The notes under the pieces are model-generated. The model had not been told where the DNA came from, searched no databases, and saw nothing but the letters and a program-made list of their open reading frames with translations. This document shows, one piece after another, positions 25,277-35,790 of a stretch of DNA of 64,000 bases. Where the stretch lies: the NCBI GenBank assembly GCA_037367405.1, contig JAZKJV010003126.1:496001-560000 (forward strand), in the 5' to 3' direction. The translations under genes were made by a program, and so were the position numbers. Within the stretch, counting starts at the first letter, position 1. Each line of letters opens with the position of its first letter. Source of the stretch: Ottelia alismoides. Taxonomy: Eukaryota; Streptophyta; Magnoliopsida; Alismatales; Hydrocharitaceae.

Positions 25277-26495
25277 TGAAGGATATGGTTAGATCCTCAA
25301 GCGCATCACCAAAGCGTAAGCGTCGTATTGAATACGACGAGGAACGACTAGTCGTACTAGTTGTTCTATGCAGCGGAAATTAAAAAATTTTTCATGCGAC
25401 GAAATCACATGATCCAAGAACACTTCTCGGATCATTTCGTCTAAACCACAAACAAGTAATAGGATTACCTCTTGAAGCGTGGTTGCGATCGAGTCTCTAA
25501 ATGAAGAGACCTCCTGTCTCAAGTCCGATCCGACGAAGGAGATGCTTGCGAGCGTGGGGATGAATCGCGTGCTTCTTGCAATCCATGTTGATGATCCAAG
25601 CGACGGATCTCCTGATCTTGACACATGAGATCCAACGTCTTCTTCACGAGCGAGGCGCACCGAAGGAGACGGAGATCCACGAGCAAATGATCGGGCAGCA
25701 TAACGACGACGATGCGGCAATGGAGACTCTCTCTAGGGCATCCATGGTGGACGGCCATGAGAGAGGATGAGAGAGGATTGTTGTGTAGAGAGAAAGAGAG
25801 AGAGACTTATGTTCTCTTGTGTGTAGATTAGAGCAAAGGGGTGCCCTTCTATTTATAATATTTTGGGATCCATGGATCTCAATCCATGGGCAATACAAAT
25901 CCAATGGCTCTCATAGATTTGTGTTTCTTTCAATGGCTAGGATTTTGTTGGTAAAAAACCAACAACAATTAATTTAATAAAAATCAAATATATATTAATA
26001 TAATTTGATTTATACCAAATCAATCTCCTTTGGAGAAATAGGAAGGAGGCAAGCCTCCTTCCATAAAGGGGGAAGGATGGCTATGAGTGCTATAAGGACT
26101 TAGTAGCCGTCCCCTCTCCTTATTAGGAAGGGAGCCTCCTTTCCATATTACATAAGATTGCATTATCTCATGTTTTTCTCCAATATTTGCAACAACTTTT
26201 GTTGCAAATTATTTCACAAAAATAAATCCAATTTATTTTGTGAACATTGTAATCATGCCATTGGAAATTTGAGAATCACATTCACAACCCAAAATAAAAT
26301 GTAAAATACATTTTCAATTAATTGTCCAATGTAAATCCAATTCACATCAACATTTAATTAACAAATGTAAATTACAAATTGCTCTCTCTTATATTTTATA
26401 AATCACATTTATAATATATATGATTAATATGGATAGTGCTATCCACATTATTCATATCCATGATAACTAAATCACATTTAATCGTCTTGGATCTC
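25277..26495 (-). mobile_element. Copia-type LTR-like repeat, copy 3, inverted
   Basis: On the minus strand it matches 22353-23525 of copy 1 at roughly 88-90% by eye, ending CATATCCTTCA at 25277. The TATA box is at 25851-25857. It is cut at about 26494 by the end of the B LTR. With copy 1 it forms an inverted repeat of about 1.2 kb arms around copy 2. Confidence 0.65.
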
Positions 26496-27520
26496 TGACA
26501 GGTCCGATATCCGCTTATTAAGAAGATGTATTGTCATTTGCGATCGTATGTAAAAATGATTTGTCGTTCGTTGTATGCGGCAATCGGATTCGGTCAAGAA
26601 ATAACCACAAAATAATTTAAATCAAATTTTAATATAGTAGTTTTATGTTTATTTTACTTGGGCAAGTCCCAAGGTCGAACACAAGGAGGCAAAGGAACAA
26701 CGTAGAATTATGTCTATCAAAATTCATGCATGTTTTTCGAGGTGGTCTGTTTTTTGAAAATTTTAATGCAATAAGGGATGCAAAATGCAATTTCGGCCTA
26801 TTTTAGGGACTAAAATATAAATTACATGTAAACAACATCCAAAAAATACGAAACTTGGCTCCAATCCAAAATATGATGAAATGAATGCATTATAATTTTT
26901 TTGAATTTTTGAATGCAATATGAATTTTTTATGAATTTTTAAATGTAAATAAAATGAATTTCAATATTTAATTATAATAAATATTAAACCTAATTGTTTT
27001 CAAGGGATAAAATTATATAAGATCTATCACTATGTGATGGACCTCAGAAAAATCCTAAACCTTGAAAATGTGAGATCAAATACCTATTAAAAAGCAAACA
27101 CTAAAATATGCAAAATGATTTTTACAGGGCAAATTATGCATGTAAATACATTTCTTTTTGGGCACAATGTCAAGCACAATAAACTCTACGATATGTGATT
27201 TTTTGGGGATTTTTAAAGCAATGGTTAATCAAATATAAATTCAAGAGCACAAACTGGGCAAAATACGTAATTTTCTACAAAGAAATTAATTATTAATTAA
27301 CCATCAATCATAAAAATGTCCACAATATGCCAAACTATAGAGAATTAATGGAAGAACATCATGATATTTTTGGATAATTAAATAATGCAATGTAGATGTC
27401 TAAAATGAAGAGGAAAGATAGGGGTGTTTTTGTAATAAAAATAAATAGAATAAATATAGAAATGCAGTGGGGGACCTATTTGAAATTATTGATAATTAAG
27501 GGGATCTCCTTGCAAAATCT

Positions 27521-27554
27521 CCAAGGGGTCACGTGCCCAGCACGTGACCCTTGG
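27521..27554. repeat. CACGTG inverted repeat in the B LTR
   Basis: CCAAGGGGTCACGTGC, loop CCA, GCACGTGACCCTTGG: a near-perfect 15-base stem with one bulged base. A second, similar repeat is at 27612-27641 (AGAGGGTCATGTGC, loop GCG, GCACGTGACCTCT). Confidence 0.8.
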
Positions 27555-28632
27555 ATATATGGACTGTGGCACAAATATAATGTCACCGGGGGTGCTATTG
27601 CAAATTGACCCAGAGGGTCATGTGCGCGGCACGTGACCTCTAGTGACGTTAGTCCTGACGTCCCCCCGGGATGCACGTGCCTCACACGTGCGTGGGGGGT
27701 CTCGGGTCGAGCCCGGCCCGATAGCTGTGTTGGAGGAAGTGCGCAGGAGGTCCGGCCTAGAAGGCGGCGAGGCTTGATGGTGGAGCTGCTAGTGAAGGGG
27801 GATAGCTCCTTCTTCTACGGCGAGGTGTTGTCCGTGTACGGTGGCAAACTCCTGGCGGTGGCCATGGATAGCATGGTGGCGCTGCAGTTGATGATGATGG
27901 GCGGTCTTTATTGAAGAAGAAGCAACGCTGGGGAGCGAGGCACGACGACGGTTGATGAAGTCGTTGTCAATGGCATGGGTGTCGGAGATGATCGTTGGCG
28001 GAATAGATGATCGTGTTGTTGGCGGAGGTCGGAGTCGAGGGTTGAATCTCAAGGAGACTCGACGGCGAAGCGCAGAGCAGCGAGGTGGTCTAAGTCGGAC
28101 ATTGATGGCGGTGGCTCGACTCCAAAGCGGAGCTAGGCAGAGGCACAGTAGAGGGGCGCGGCTACAACGGTGTCGGGGAAGACAACCAGATCTCGTCGAT
28201 GGCAGCAACCCAATGCTGTCACTACCGGGTTGCTGTGGTGCTTACGACGGATGACTGAAGGCGTGGTTCGGCGATGTTCTTAAATAGGGTTGGAGGGGTA
28301 GGCCGGAGATGGTGGGAGGCTTGAGATGAGCGGAGGAGGTTGCAGAGGCGGTTGGCAGCGAGAGACGTGGAGGCAGTTGCGGTTGACAAGAATTAAGTTG
28401 GAGGTTACGGAGGTGCGGTGCTGGGATGTTGAAGGCGACCCTTGGGCCGTCCGATAGGGTGATGATCGGATGGCCCAAGATGGGCCACGTGGCGCGAGAT
28501 TGGAGAAGAGGGGGGCGAGGCACGTGTTTGGCACATGCCTGGGAGGCACGTGCCTCACACGTGAGGGGGATCTTTATTTTTATTATTTTTATATTTTTAT
28601 AAAAATGAAAGAAGAAAAAGGCCAAAAAATAC

Positions 28633-28682
28633 TGACACATGGCGGCCACTGACATGGCGGCCCCAGGGGCCGCCACGTGTCA
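28633..28682. repeat. Long inverted repeat with CACGTG in the B LTR
   Basis: TGACACATGGCGGCC pairs with GGCCGCCACGTGTCA (one wobble) around a 20-base loop that itself repeats TGACATGGCGGCC. The S2 LTR has a related pair at 15754-15790. Confidence 0.75.
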
Positions 28683-29542
28683 GCACCACAAAATTCCGAG
28701 AATAAAGACTTTGTAAAATTAAAAATAAATAATAAACGACCTCCGATCAAAAATGTTTCTTCACAAAAATTTCTTGTCTCAATGTGATCTACAACCTTCT
28801 TGAAGAAATCAAAACCAAAATCGATCAAATGCACAAAGTGATATTTTTGGGGTACCCCATGTATATAGAATACCTTGATTTTTGGGTTTTGTATTTTTTT
28901 GTCATTTTTAAACCAGATAAAAATCTGGAAAAAATATGGAAAAATCAAAGATAAATAAAGACACCTTAATCTAATTATTTTGGATTTTTATTAATAGGTT
29001 AAAATATATACATAAAATATCAGGTCAAAAACCGCTAAAATACATAATGTACAAAAGAGGCCCAAAACACAACTTTCACATATGAGCTCCGATTCACTTG
29101 AACTTGATTTTGTTTTGAAGGTAATTGAATGTACATTAGTTAAAAAGTGAGTAGGATCAAAACGGACACTGTATGGGGAAGATATGGGGTTTTTAGTCTG
29201 GAAATCCTGAAACTAGGGTTTGGGTTTTTGGTCCACTTATTTGAGTTAGTTATTTTTTTGTATTTTTCATTTATTCTTGTTAATTGTACACAGTGGAGGT
29301 GGTTTTGTGTCATTCGGAGTTAGCATGAAGGAGTTAAAAATCAGGGAAGTTAGGCTATTTACATGTCAATTTTGGCTGAGATTTTTGGCTTCTTATTTTG
29401 TGCAGAAATTAGTGCTAAAATGTAATTCTTATGAAAACTTGCATGGATGCTATTTATGCATAATAAATGCGAAAATGCTGTTGATTTTGAGGGATCTGAG
29501 CTTAATAAATGAGATTTAGAGTGATGAATCCGAAATTCATCA

Positions 29543-29580
29543 TCCCCCTATACTTAAACCATGCTCATTCCTGAGCATCA
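29543..29580 (-). other. Element B polypurine tract with a stem-loop before it
   Basis: Reading minus, ATGCTCA, loop GGAA, TGAGCAT forms a perfect 7-base stem, then GGTTT and AAGTATAGGGGGA directly before the LTR start TGATGAAT. The tract primes plus-strand DNA synthesis in LTR elements (family knowledge). It is the same purine tract that ends the units of the stem-loop arrays. Confidence 0.75.
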
Positions 29581-30769
29581 AAAAGAAATGCCATGAGGTG
29601 AAATGAGATTGGGTTTCATACCAAGGCCATAAGCTGAAGATGAAAATGTAACTAGACTAGACCTTTGGATTAATAGTGTGGCGGAACTTCTATGAGACTT
29701 ATAATTTAAAAATCAACAACCCTCAAGTTTCAGACATCATTGCTACAGTTTCGGCTCAGAAGTCATCTTAGATAAATCCTCTTCCTAAAGTATACCCTAT
29801 GAACATTGAACAACCGACTCATGTGTGTGAAAGGTTTTAGCTCTTCCCATCCAAAATGCTGGACTATCATGCTCCTCTCCTCTCCATTAACTCGTCCTCG
29901 GGGAGTCAGGTATTTCCTTCTAAGGTCTGTCGCGTTGTGTTCACAATTGAATTGGGGGAGAAGTTAGAAGAAGGGAAAAAGAACTGGAGGGTGGCCAGTG
30001 CAGTCACCTCTCCTTGTGAAGATGGCCAGTGTAGCCGAGTCTCCACCAAGATCTGTAGGTTTCTTGAAGCTTGGACCTTTTTGGTCAGATTTTTATTTGG
30101 TAGAATGCTTCTTTGCATTTGGAATTTTTGGTGGTTCTGCTTGGATCTTGTTGTGCCCCTACAGATATAGAATATTTTGTCCCGTACATTTTTTGGGGTC
30201 TTAGAAAAAATTGTGCCCAACCATCCATCCCTTTTCCGAAGCTTTATTTCAGCCCGTACTCCAGTCTTTAGATTTCCACGCTACCAGAAATGAAACTCAC
30301 ACAGTCTTCCAACATCCCGTCTGAGTTGAGCTAAGTGCAATAGTACAAATTAATTCACTATTCCAGAGTTGTACCCAGAATGAAGAGACCAGGTTAGACA
30401 CTAAGAGTCACAGACCTAAAGCTTCTAAAATCCTATTTCTCGGTGAAGTTCCTTTGAAAATTAGGTGGATTAAGGTCAAGTCCAGACCACTCTCGGTTTC
30501 GGTTCATAACTCGGTTCAGAACCCAATGACTTTTCACAGATGCAAATGAATGCGATGCTGGATGAAGTGCAGGTGTGTGAAATGCAGACACATTTTTTAT
30601 GAGATTTTTTATGCAAAAATGAATAAGAAGCCTTTTTTATTTCAAAAATTTTGGGCAAAGTCAGTGTTAGTAGGAAAACTCTTTTTCTTTTTCTTTTTGT
30701 TTTTTTATTTTGTTTTTTTGTTTTGCTTTTTTTCAAATTAACTACCCACCCATAAATACATATAGACTT
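29581..30769 (-). mobile_element. Element B 3' untranslated region
   Basis: This lies between the stem-loop array and the PPT in the minus-strand sense. It is longer than an ordinary linker but shows no recognisable gene. ORFs at 29856-30170 (plus) and 29906-30220 (minus) overlap each other and show no domain. A T/A-rich homopolymer-like tract is at 30680-30740. The matching interval of element A is 38256-40140. Confidence 0.5.
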
Positions 30770-31160
30770 ATGTGCAAGTACGAGATATGGATAAAATATA
30801 TACGAAGTATATACAGACCCCCCTATACTTAGCGAGTGTTGTGTCCTCAGAGCACAAGAAGCGTAAAGAAGACATAGCTCGGGCTAAGCATAAGAGAGTG
30901 AAAAAGGAAAAGAAAAAGAACAAGATTTACAGAACCGAGACCAGTCTAAGTATAGAAGAAGGGCGAAAAAATGAAGTGGTCGGGGTATGTGAATGAGGAG
31001 AATATATACAGATGGGCATCAGTTCCCCCTATACCTAGGCTCTGGTCAGCCTAAGTATAGGAGAAGGGTGGAATTGAGGCGATCGGGAGATAGGAGAAGG
31101 ATGGTATGCACAAATGGCATCGGTCTCCCCTATACTTAGGCCTTGGCCTAAGTAGAGGAA
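30770..31160 (-). repeat. Element B stem-loop/purine-tract array
   Basis: In minus-strand order: unit 1 (31125-31160) pairs ACTTAGGCC with GGCCTAAGT and ends ATAGGGGA; unit 2 (31023-31063) pairs CTATACTTAGGCT with AGCCTAGGTATAG, 13 pairs with one wobble, ending GGGGGA; unit 3 (about 30944-30960) keeps only the left arm; the terminal unit (30818-30893) has GAGCTATGTCTTC, GAGGACACAAC and CTAAGTATAGGGGGG, followed by a GTATATACTTCGTATATA inverted repeat and ATCTCGTACTTG. Confidence 0.75.
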
Positions 31161-32296
31161 GAAGTTGTACAATGAAACTGATGTGGTCGGGAGGGAGGGT
31201 GGGTAGCCGATGATTAAGGCGGTTTTCGGCTAATTGTTTTGTGAACCTGTGATGGGAAATTGGTATAACGAGACGGAGATGAAGCATGTGATTCCCAACT
31301 ATGATCAGTGTCATCCTTAGAAAAATCATGATAGATAATGGATGAAGTGTTTGAGTCAGATGAAAGATATCCATCATCGGAATTATCCTTAGAGGAGTAG
31401 TATTCGAAAGTGGACATACTCCACATATTCTGGTCTTTTTGTTTCTTCAGTTGTTTCCTCAGAATTCGTTCCTTCTTGGGATCAAGCAGTTTGTCCTCAG
31501 ATGAATACTCAGAAGCACTGGTATCAGTCAGCTCATAAGAAATAATTCCAGTGTATTTGAAGAGGGCAGGAGCATCAACTTTGGATGAATAGTAGTTAGG
31601 AACGGGAGTTGTCCAACAAGAATTGAATTTTGGATCCTTGCGAAGATATGTCTTTAGAGTTGCCGAACAGACTTCACTCATGTAGACTACCTTTTCCGGA
31701 CCTGATGAGGGATCATCAGCTGATTCCTCTTCCGAAAGGTCAAAGGTGACTCTCTTTTTCTTGTTTCATGAAGGTGTCGGTTCACTTGAGTATCCAGATG
31801 AATAGCCATTAGAGTTCGTCTCCTTGGTCGGTTTTCATCCTGTTTGTTTGTTCTTGGTCTTCTGAATGTTGGTGCACACTCGATTTGGGATGATTTGGTC
31901 AAGGTATTCAGAGAAGGTTGCTCCAGTGAGCGACCATGCATATGTCTCAGGATCGTAGTAGAAGGATTTGTCTATTTTGAGATCCGCGAGAATTGAAATA
32001 TTGGGAAGAGTTTCTGCATGTTCGTTCTCAATTTATTTTACATTGGAGCATTCCTGTGTCAAGTTGATGTGATCCATGTAGTCAGAATAGGTCGACCCAG
32101 GGTGTGTCCATGCATAAGTCTCCGGATCATATACTTGATTCTCCATGGTGAGAGCAACTGGGAATGGAGCAGTGGGGAGATTCTCTAAACCAATAGTCTC
32201 ATCAACAACCGCTATCTCAGGTGTAGCAGCGGGGTAGGGCTCTTCTACCATTTCATGGTTGCGGTTGTCGGGGACTTCATGGGTTGCTTCAGAAGA
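31161..32296 (-). pseudogene. Element B acidic region downstream of protease, with a 58-residue internal repeat
   Basis: The product is not recognised. The region takes the place of the protease-RT linker but leads directly to the stem-loop array, with no RT, RNase H or integrase. Open pieces are 32033-32251, 31687-31941 (other frame) and 31214-31681. The sequence is rich in S, D, E, Y and T, for example SASEYSSEDKLLD and DGYLSSDSNTSS. One frame holds two copies of a unit around YDPETYAW (codons at 32131 and 31957), followed in both by G-x-T-x-S-x-Y-x-D-x-I and a C-x-N motif; the period is 174 bases, 58 codons. A stop lies between the copies. It is probably a low-constraint linker of the polyprotein, grown by duplication. 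Confidence 0.55.
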
Positions 32297-32760
32297 TCAT
32301 GGTTCCTCAAAGACAGGGTTAGATCTAAGTGCTTCCAATGCTATGAAATTGATTTCCTGAGTCTCACAATTAATAATTTCCTTAGCCAATGCTAATAACG
32401 GCTTTCCGAGAATAATTGGAGACTGGGTTAATTCTCCTTGATGCTCAATATCAATGATCGTGAATTCCACCTTGAGCGGAGCACCTTGGAATGTCATGAT
32501 GACAGAAATAATTCATCTCGGCTGCTTTATCGATCGGTCCGCCGATTGAACAATCTCTCGTATCTTCCGAATCGGTCCGAATTTGAATTCATGAAATACA
32601 GAGGTCAGGAGGATATTGATCGGTGAATCGTCATCAATTCGAGCATGGGTGAAAATTGTGTCTTTGATTTCACAGTCAAATCTAGGCAACCGCTTCACTA
32701 TGCGGCTCTTGGTTTTTCTCCTCAACACCAAGGAGGAGGCCATTGACAATATATGTCTTC
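32297..32760 (-). pseudogene. pol: Element B protease domain remnant
   Basis: On the minus strand an HILSM-like motif at about 32750 is followed by THARIDDDSPINILL, where the active-site D-T/S-G is replaced by D-D-D-S. Then come FKFGPIRK, SADRSIKQPRG and, in the piece 32297-32497, VEFTIIDIEHQG and SPIILGKPLLA, the ILGRPFL-type end of Athila proteases. At least one frameshift or stop separates the halves. The active-site change suggests it was not catalytic, at least in this copy. Upstream and downstream are acidic segments; no gag or RT is present. Confidence 0.72.
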
Positions 32761-33224
32761 GGTCTTGGTTCTAATCCTGCTTGACTTTTTCATAGTTAAT
32801 TTGTCCATTACAAATCTTTTAAGGTCGGGAAAGTGTTCAATGGCCTGTAGAAAGGGAAGTTCAAAAATCAATTTCTTTTCTAGTGCTTCTCGTACAACAG
32901 GATCCAAATTCTTCAGATCTTCGTCAGTTTCAATTTTTATGCATTTTTCGAGATTTTCGATTTTTTTGTGATTTTCGAATATTCTGATTTTTTGATATTT
33001 TCTGTGTGGTGTGGTGATGTGGTGTACTCCTCAGATGAGTAGGGGTTCTGATGTTCAGAGTAGGAGTCAGAGGCATAGTCATTTCTAGGGGAATAATATG
33101 CGGATGTGTCACTGTCAGAATTATCCCCAGATTCCTGGATATCCTCAAAATTTTCAATCTTAGATCCAATCATTTACTCATTCATTTTTATATCCGAGCT
33201 AGCAGAGATTAACATAAATCGATC
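32722..33224 (-). pseudogene. Element B coding segment upstream of protease, cut at the junction with A
   Basis: The minus-strand piece 32722-32907 reads VREALEKKLIFELPFLQAIEHFPDLKRF, matching LLKAMEYMPTIKKG upstream of the protease of element C. The piece 32937-33173 is acidic and tyrosine-rich (NSDSDTSAYYSPRNDYASDSYSEH). At about 33224 the B sequence ends and the truncated A LTR begins, so the gag side, PBS and 5' LTR of B are missing. Confidence 0.55.
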
Positions 33225-34722
33225 AGCAATTATTACCCCACATATTTTGTATTTATTTATTAGTATATAAACTTTCCTATACTGCTTTATAATTTTTGTA
33301 AATTTTACATTTAGACCCCGTGACTCCTTGGTATTTACTGTGGGTCCGTGCCAGCGCACCTCACTTGGCCATCTACGTGAGGTGTGCATTGTGCGCCTGG
33401 ATCCCCTAATTTTATCACATTCATTCTGGTACATTAAAATTTGATTTCAGTTGTAATATTTATTGCAAATTATGAACAAGCCCCTGGAGTTTTGGAAAAT
33501 TACGATTTGGTCCCTATCAGGCTCACGTGTTTGTATACGCGAGATTTGGAGTTTTTGCAGGAGGGCCTTCAGGGCTTTAATTATTTCTAATTGGTCCAAT
33601 AAATTTTTGTTTGTGTTATATATTTTGGGAGTAATTACACTTTGGCCCCTGGATTATCTGATATTTACATATATGCCCTAGCTAGTAGTGTAGTTTCTCT
33701 TTGTTTCTTGTATTTATTTCATATATCAATTAAACTAGAAAAAATCCCCAAAAATATTATAGCTTCCTGGTGCATTGCTCATTATCGCCACATTTTTAAT
33801 TTGCATTTTTGATGCATTTTATTATTTATAAAAAAATCAAAAGCATGCAATTGTATCCCCGTTTGCAAAAGAAAATACAAAAACATTATATAAAACTTTT
33901 GAAAAAATACCAAAAGAATATAATTTGTGTATATTTATGTGTTTAACCTCCAGACCAAAAATCACTAAAAAAATATAAAAGGAAACTCTAAAAAATTTAA
34001 AAACCCTAAAAACATTTATAAAAATTTATAAAATCCTTAGAAACTCAAAAAATTACATTTTCTATTTCTGAATTTTCCTTATTTGATTATCTTTATTTTA
34101 AAATTAATTTGGAAAAATTTTAGTTCTATTTTCTATTTTTAATCTCCATTTTAATTTCAGGTATATATTTAAACCCTATATTTGTGTATTTTTTACTCTA
34201 AGAAATATATAAATTTAGCAACAAATCTTGAAAAATCATAAAAATAGTAAAATTTTATCTAAAACACAACAAGATTTTTTCTTGATATTGAGTATTTTTA
34301 TTACTTATCATATCTATTATAGCCTATATTATATATATATATCTTACATATAGCTTTATATATTAAAAGAAAAAGGAAATAAAAAATATATAAATATAAA
34401 AACAAATACAAAAAAATAAAATTAAAAAAATTAAAAACCCACAAAAATAGCATATATAGGCAAATACATCACATTCTCATTTTTGGGCATTTTGCCTCGA
34501 TCTATCCTGCTTGTTCCTTGTTTCGACAATCTACACATACTTGTGCCTATACACATCTTGGTTGTAGAGTTATAATAAATTTTAACTCCGCATCTGCTTT
34601 TCATTGTTTGATCATCTGTTGTGGGTTAATTGTTGTTTTAATCCAGATTTCATGTGGTCGATTCGATGATTGTGTTCCCACCTTGTGTGGAACATAAGAC
34701 CGCTCGATTTTTAGCTTAAACA
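33225..34722 (+). mobile_element. Element A 5' LTR, truncated at its start
   Basis: It matches about 42460-43701 of the A 3' LTR from GTATTTATTTATTAGTATATAAAC on, with roughly one difference in ten bases by eye, and ends TTAAACA at 34722 before the PBS. The start of the LTR, about 2.2 kb by comparison, is missing at the junction with B. The CACGTG palindrome copy is at 33354-33386, partly decayed. ORF 33463-33681 has no recognisable product. Confidence 0.8.
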
Positions 34723-34724
34723 AA

Positions 34725-34742
34725 TGGCGTCATTGTTGGGGA
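34725..34742 (+). other. Primer binding site of element A
   Basis: TGGCGTCATTGTTGGGGA follows the LTR end TTAAACA and a two-base spacer. It is of the same type as the other PBS sites in the window. Confidence 0.78.
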
Positions 34743-35790
34743 ACAACAACGCATAGATCAAGATTATTTATGCTTGTGATTATTTTTCTATTTTTCATCT
34801 TTATTTATTTACTCTTTTATTTGATATAATTGTCTAACTTGTCTAATCACCCTCTCTTGTTGACTTTGTGCGAGGTACTGCGGATCGAGGGAGGCACTAT
34901 ACCCAAGGCGCCTATGCACCCACATGAAGGCGGTGTGAGATTATGACCTAGCATCAAGGAGGCTTGGAGGCTTTGAGTAGACAGTCGCATTTGAGCATAT
35001 TTTCTACATTTTTTTATTTGTGTAATTTAAGTGAGAGAGAGACCCCTATTATTTGTAATAATATAGGTACTCTGGACTCTGGACATTCGGGCCTAATTTC
35101 CAAGTGTTTGTTCACTTGAGGGCTCACCATGATTTTGCATGGGTTTTCATCACGATTTTTTTCATTTGTTTATCAATTTTGTTCTATATCTTTTGTGTGA
35201 TTGAGCTCTTACTTTTAGGATTTGCTTGTCGATAGTATTAGGTCTAAACACCTAATTATATTTGCATGTGTCAATATCTACGTTTGGATCTAGTCAAATT
35301 TTAAATTGCTTCTTATTTGGATTTGAGATCGAGCGCTGAGGGAAGTGCTATACAATGCTTGCAGGATTCGTTGTGGTGGACACTGATGCACTTCCTAGAT
35401 CAGACTTTTGGATCTCCCTTCTAGATATTTAGCATCTTGTTCTTCACGATAATAGCAGTTCTCATCCTAGGGCGATTTCATCAGCTTGCATTGCATATGA
35501 AAAGGGTTTCAATTTTGCTGAGCATCCTTTCATGTAGAGTGTTGGAGGCAAGGTCAGCATTTCTCTTTTGCATCCATTATTGATTTGTCGCTTGCATTGC
35601 TTTTTTGCTTATCTACCTTTGATTTTTATCACCTAGGTGATTAAAGGAATTGATTCCCCGATAGGCTCGTGCATTCTCATTGAAAATACAAAAAAAGATA
35701 ACCAATAAAATTGGGACGGTTAATATTACTTGACCCTAAAAAGGACCAAAAAGAAAAATCATATCTTGGGGCAAGTAAACCCCTCATTGT
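34743..35790 (+). mobile_element. Element A untranslated leader
   Basis: It has no long ORF. Short blocks match the leaders of C and E: GGATCGAGGGAGGCA near 34885, the segment ending CTTGAGGGCTCACCATGATTTT near 35120-35145, and the block with CCCCTCATTGT at 35780. This block lies about 1.06 kb after the PBS in A, 1.12 kb in C and 1.07 kb in E, so leader length is conserved. Confidence 0.6.

Larger units (their letters stand above)
26496..29542 (-). mobile_element. Element B 3' LTR
   Basis: On the minus strand it starts at 29542 with TGATGAATTTCGG and ends near 26496 with GACCTGTCA, about 3.05 kb. It is of the same subtype as S1 and S2: the GTGAAAGTTGTGTTTTGGGC block is at 29052-29095 (offset about 445, as in S2), and the U5 stem-loop CTTGGG/CCCAAG is at 26657-26673. 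Its middle is GC-richer with CACGTG inverted repeats (27521-27554, 27612-27641, 28633-28682). ORFs in 27633-28676 on both strands are probably composition effects. Confidence 0.78.

Noticed and set aside
20258..26495. Complete copia element with two LTRs in direct orientation
   Set aside because: No PBS, PPT or copia protein motif lies between the direct copies; they abut each other. Only LTR-like copies can be supported.
27633..28676. Overlapping ORFs of 92-144 codons on both strands with high GC content, possible host gene exon
   Set aside because: Fully inside the B LTR, between recognisable LTR blocks; no splice-like or domain evidence.
29856..30220. 104-codon ORFs on both strands in the 3' region of element B
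   Set aside because: They overlap on opposite strands, show no domain and lie between array and PPT, where A has no matching ORF.
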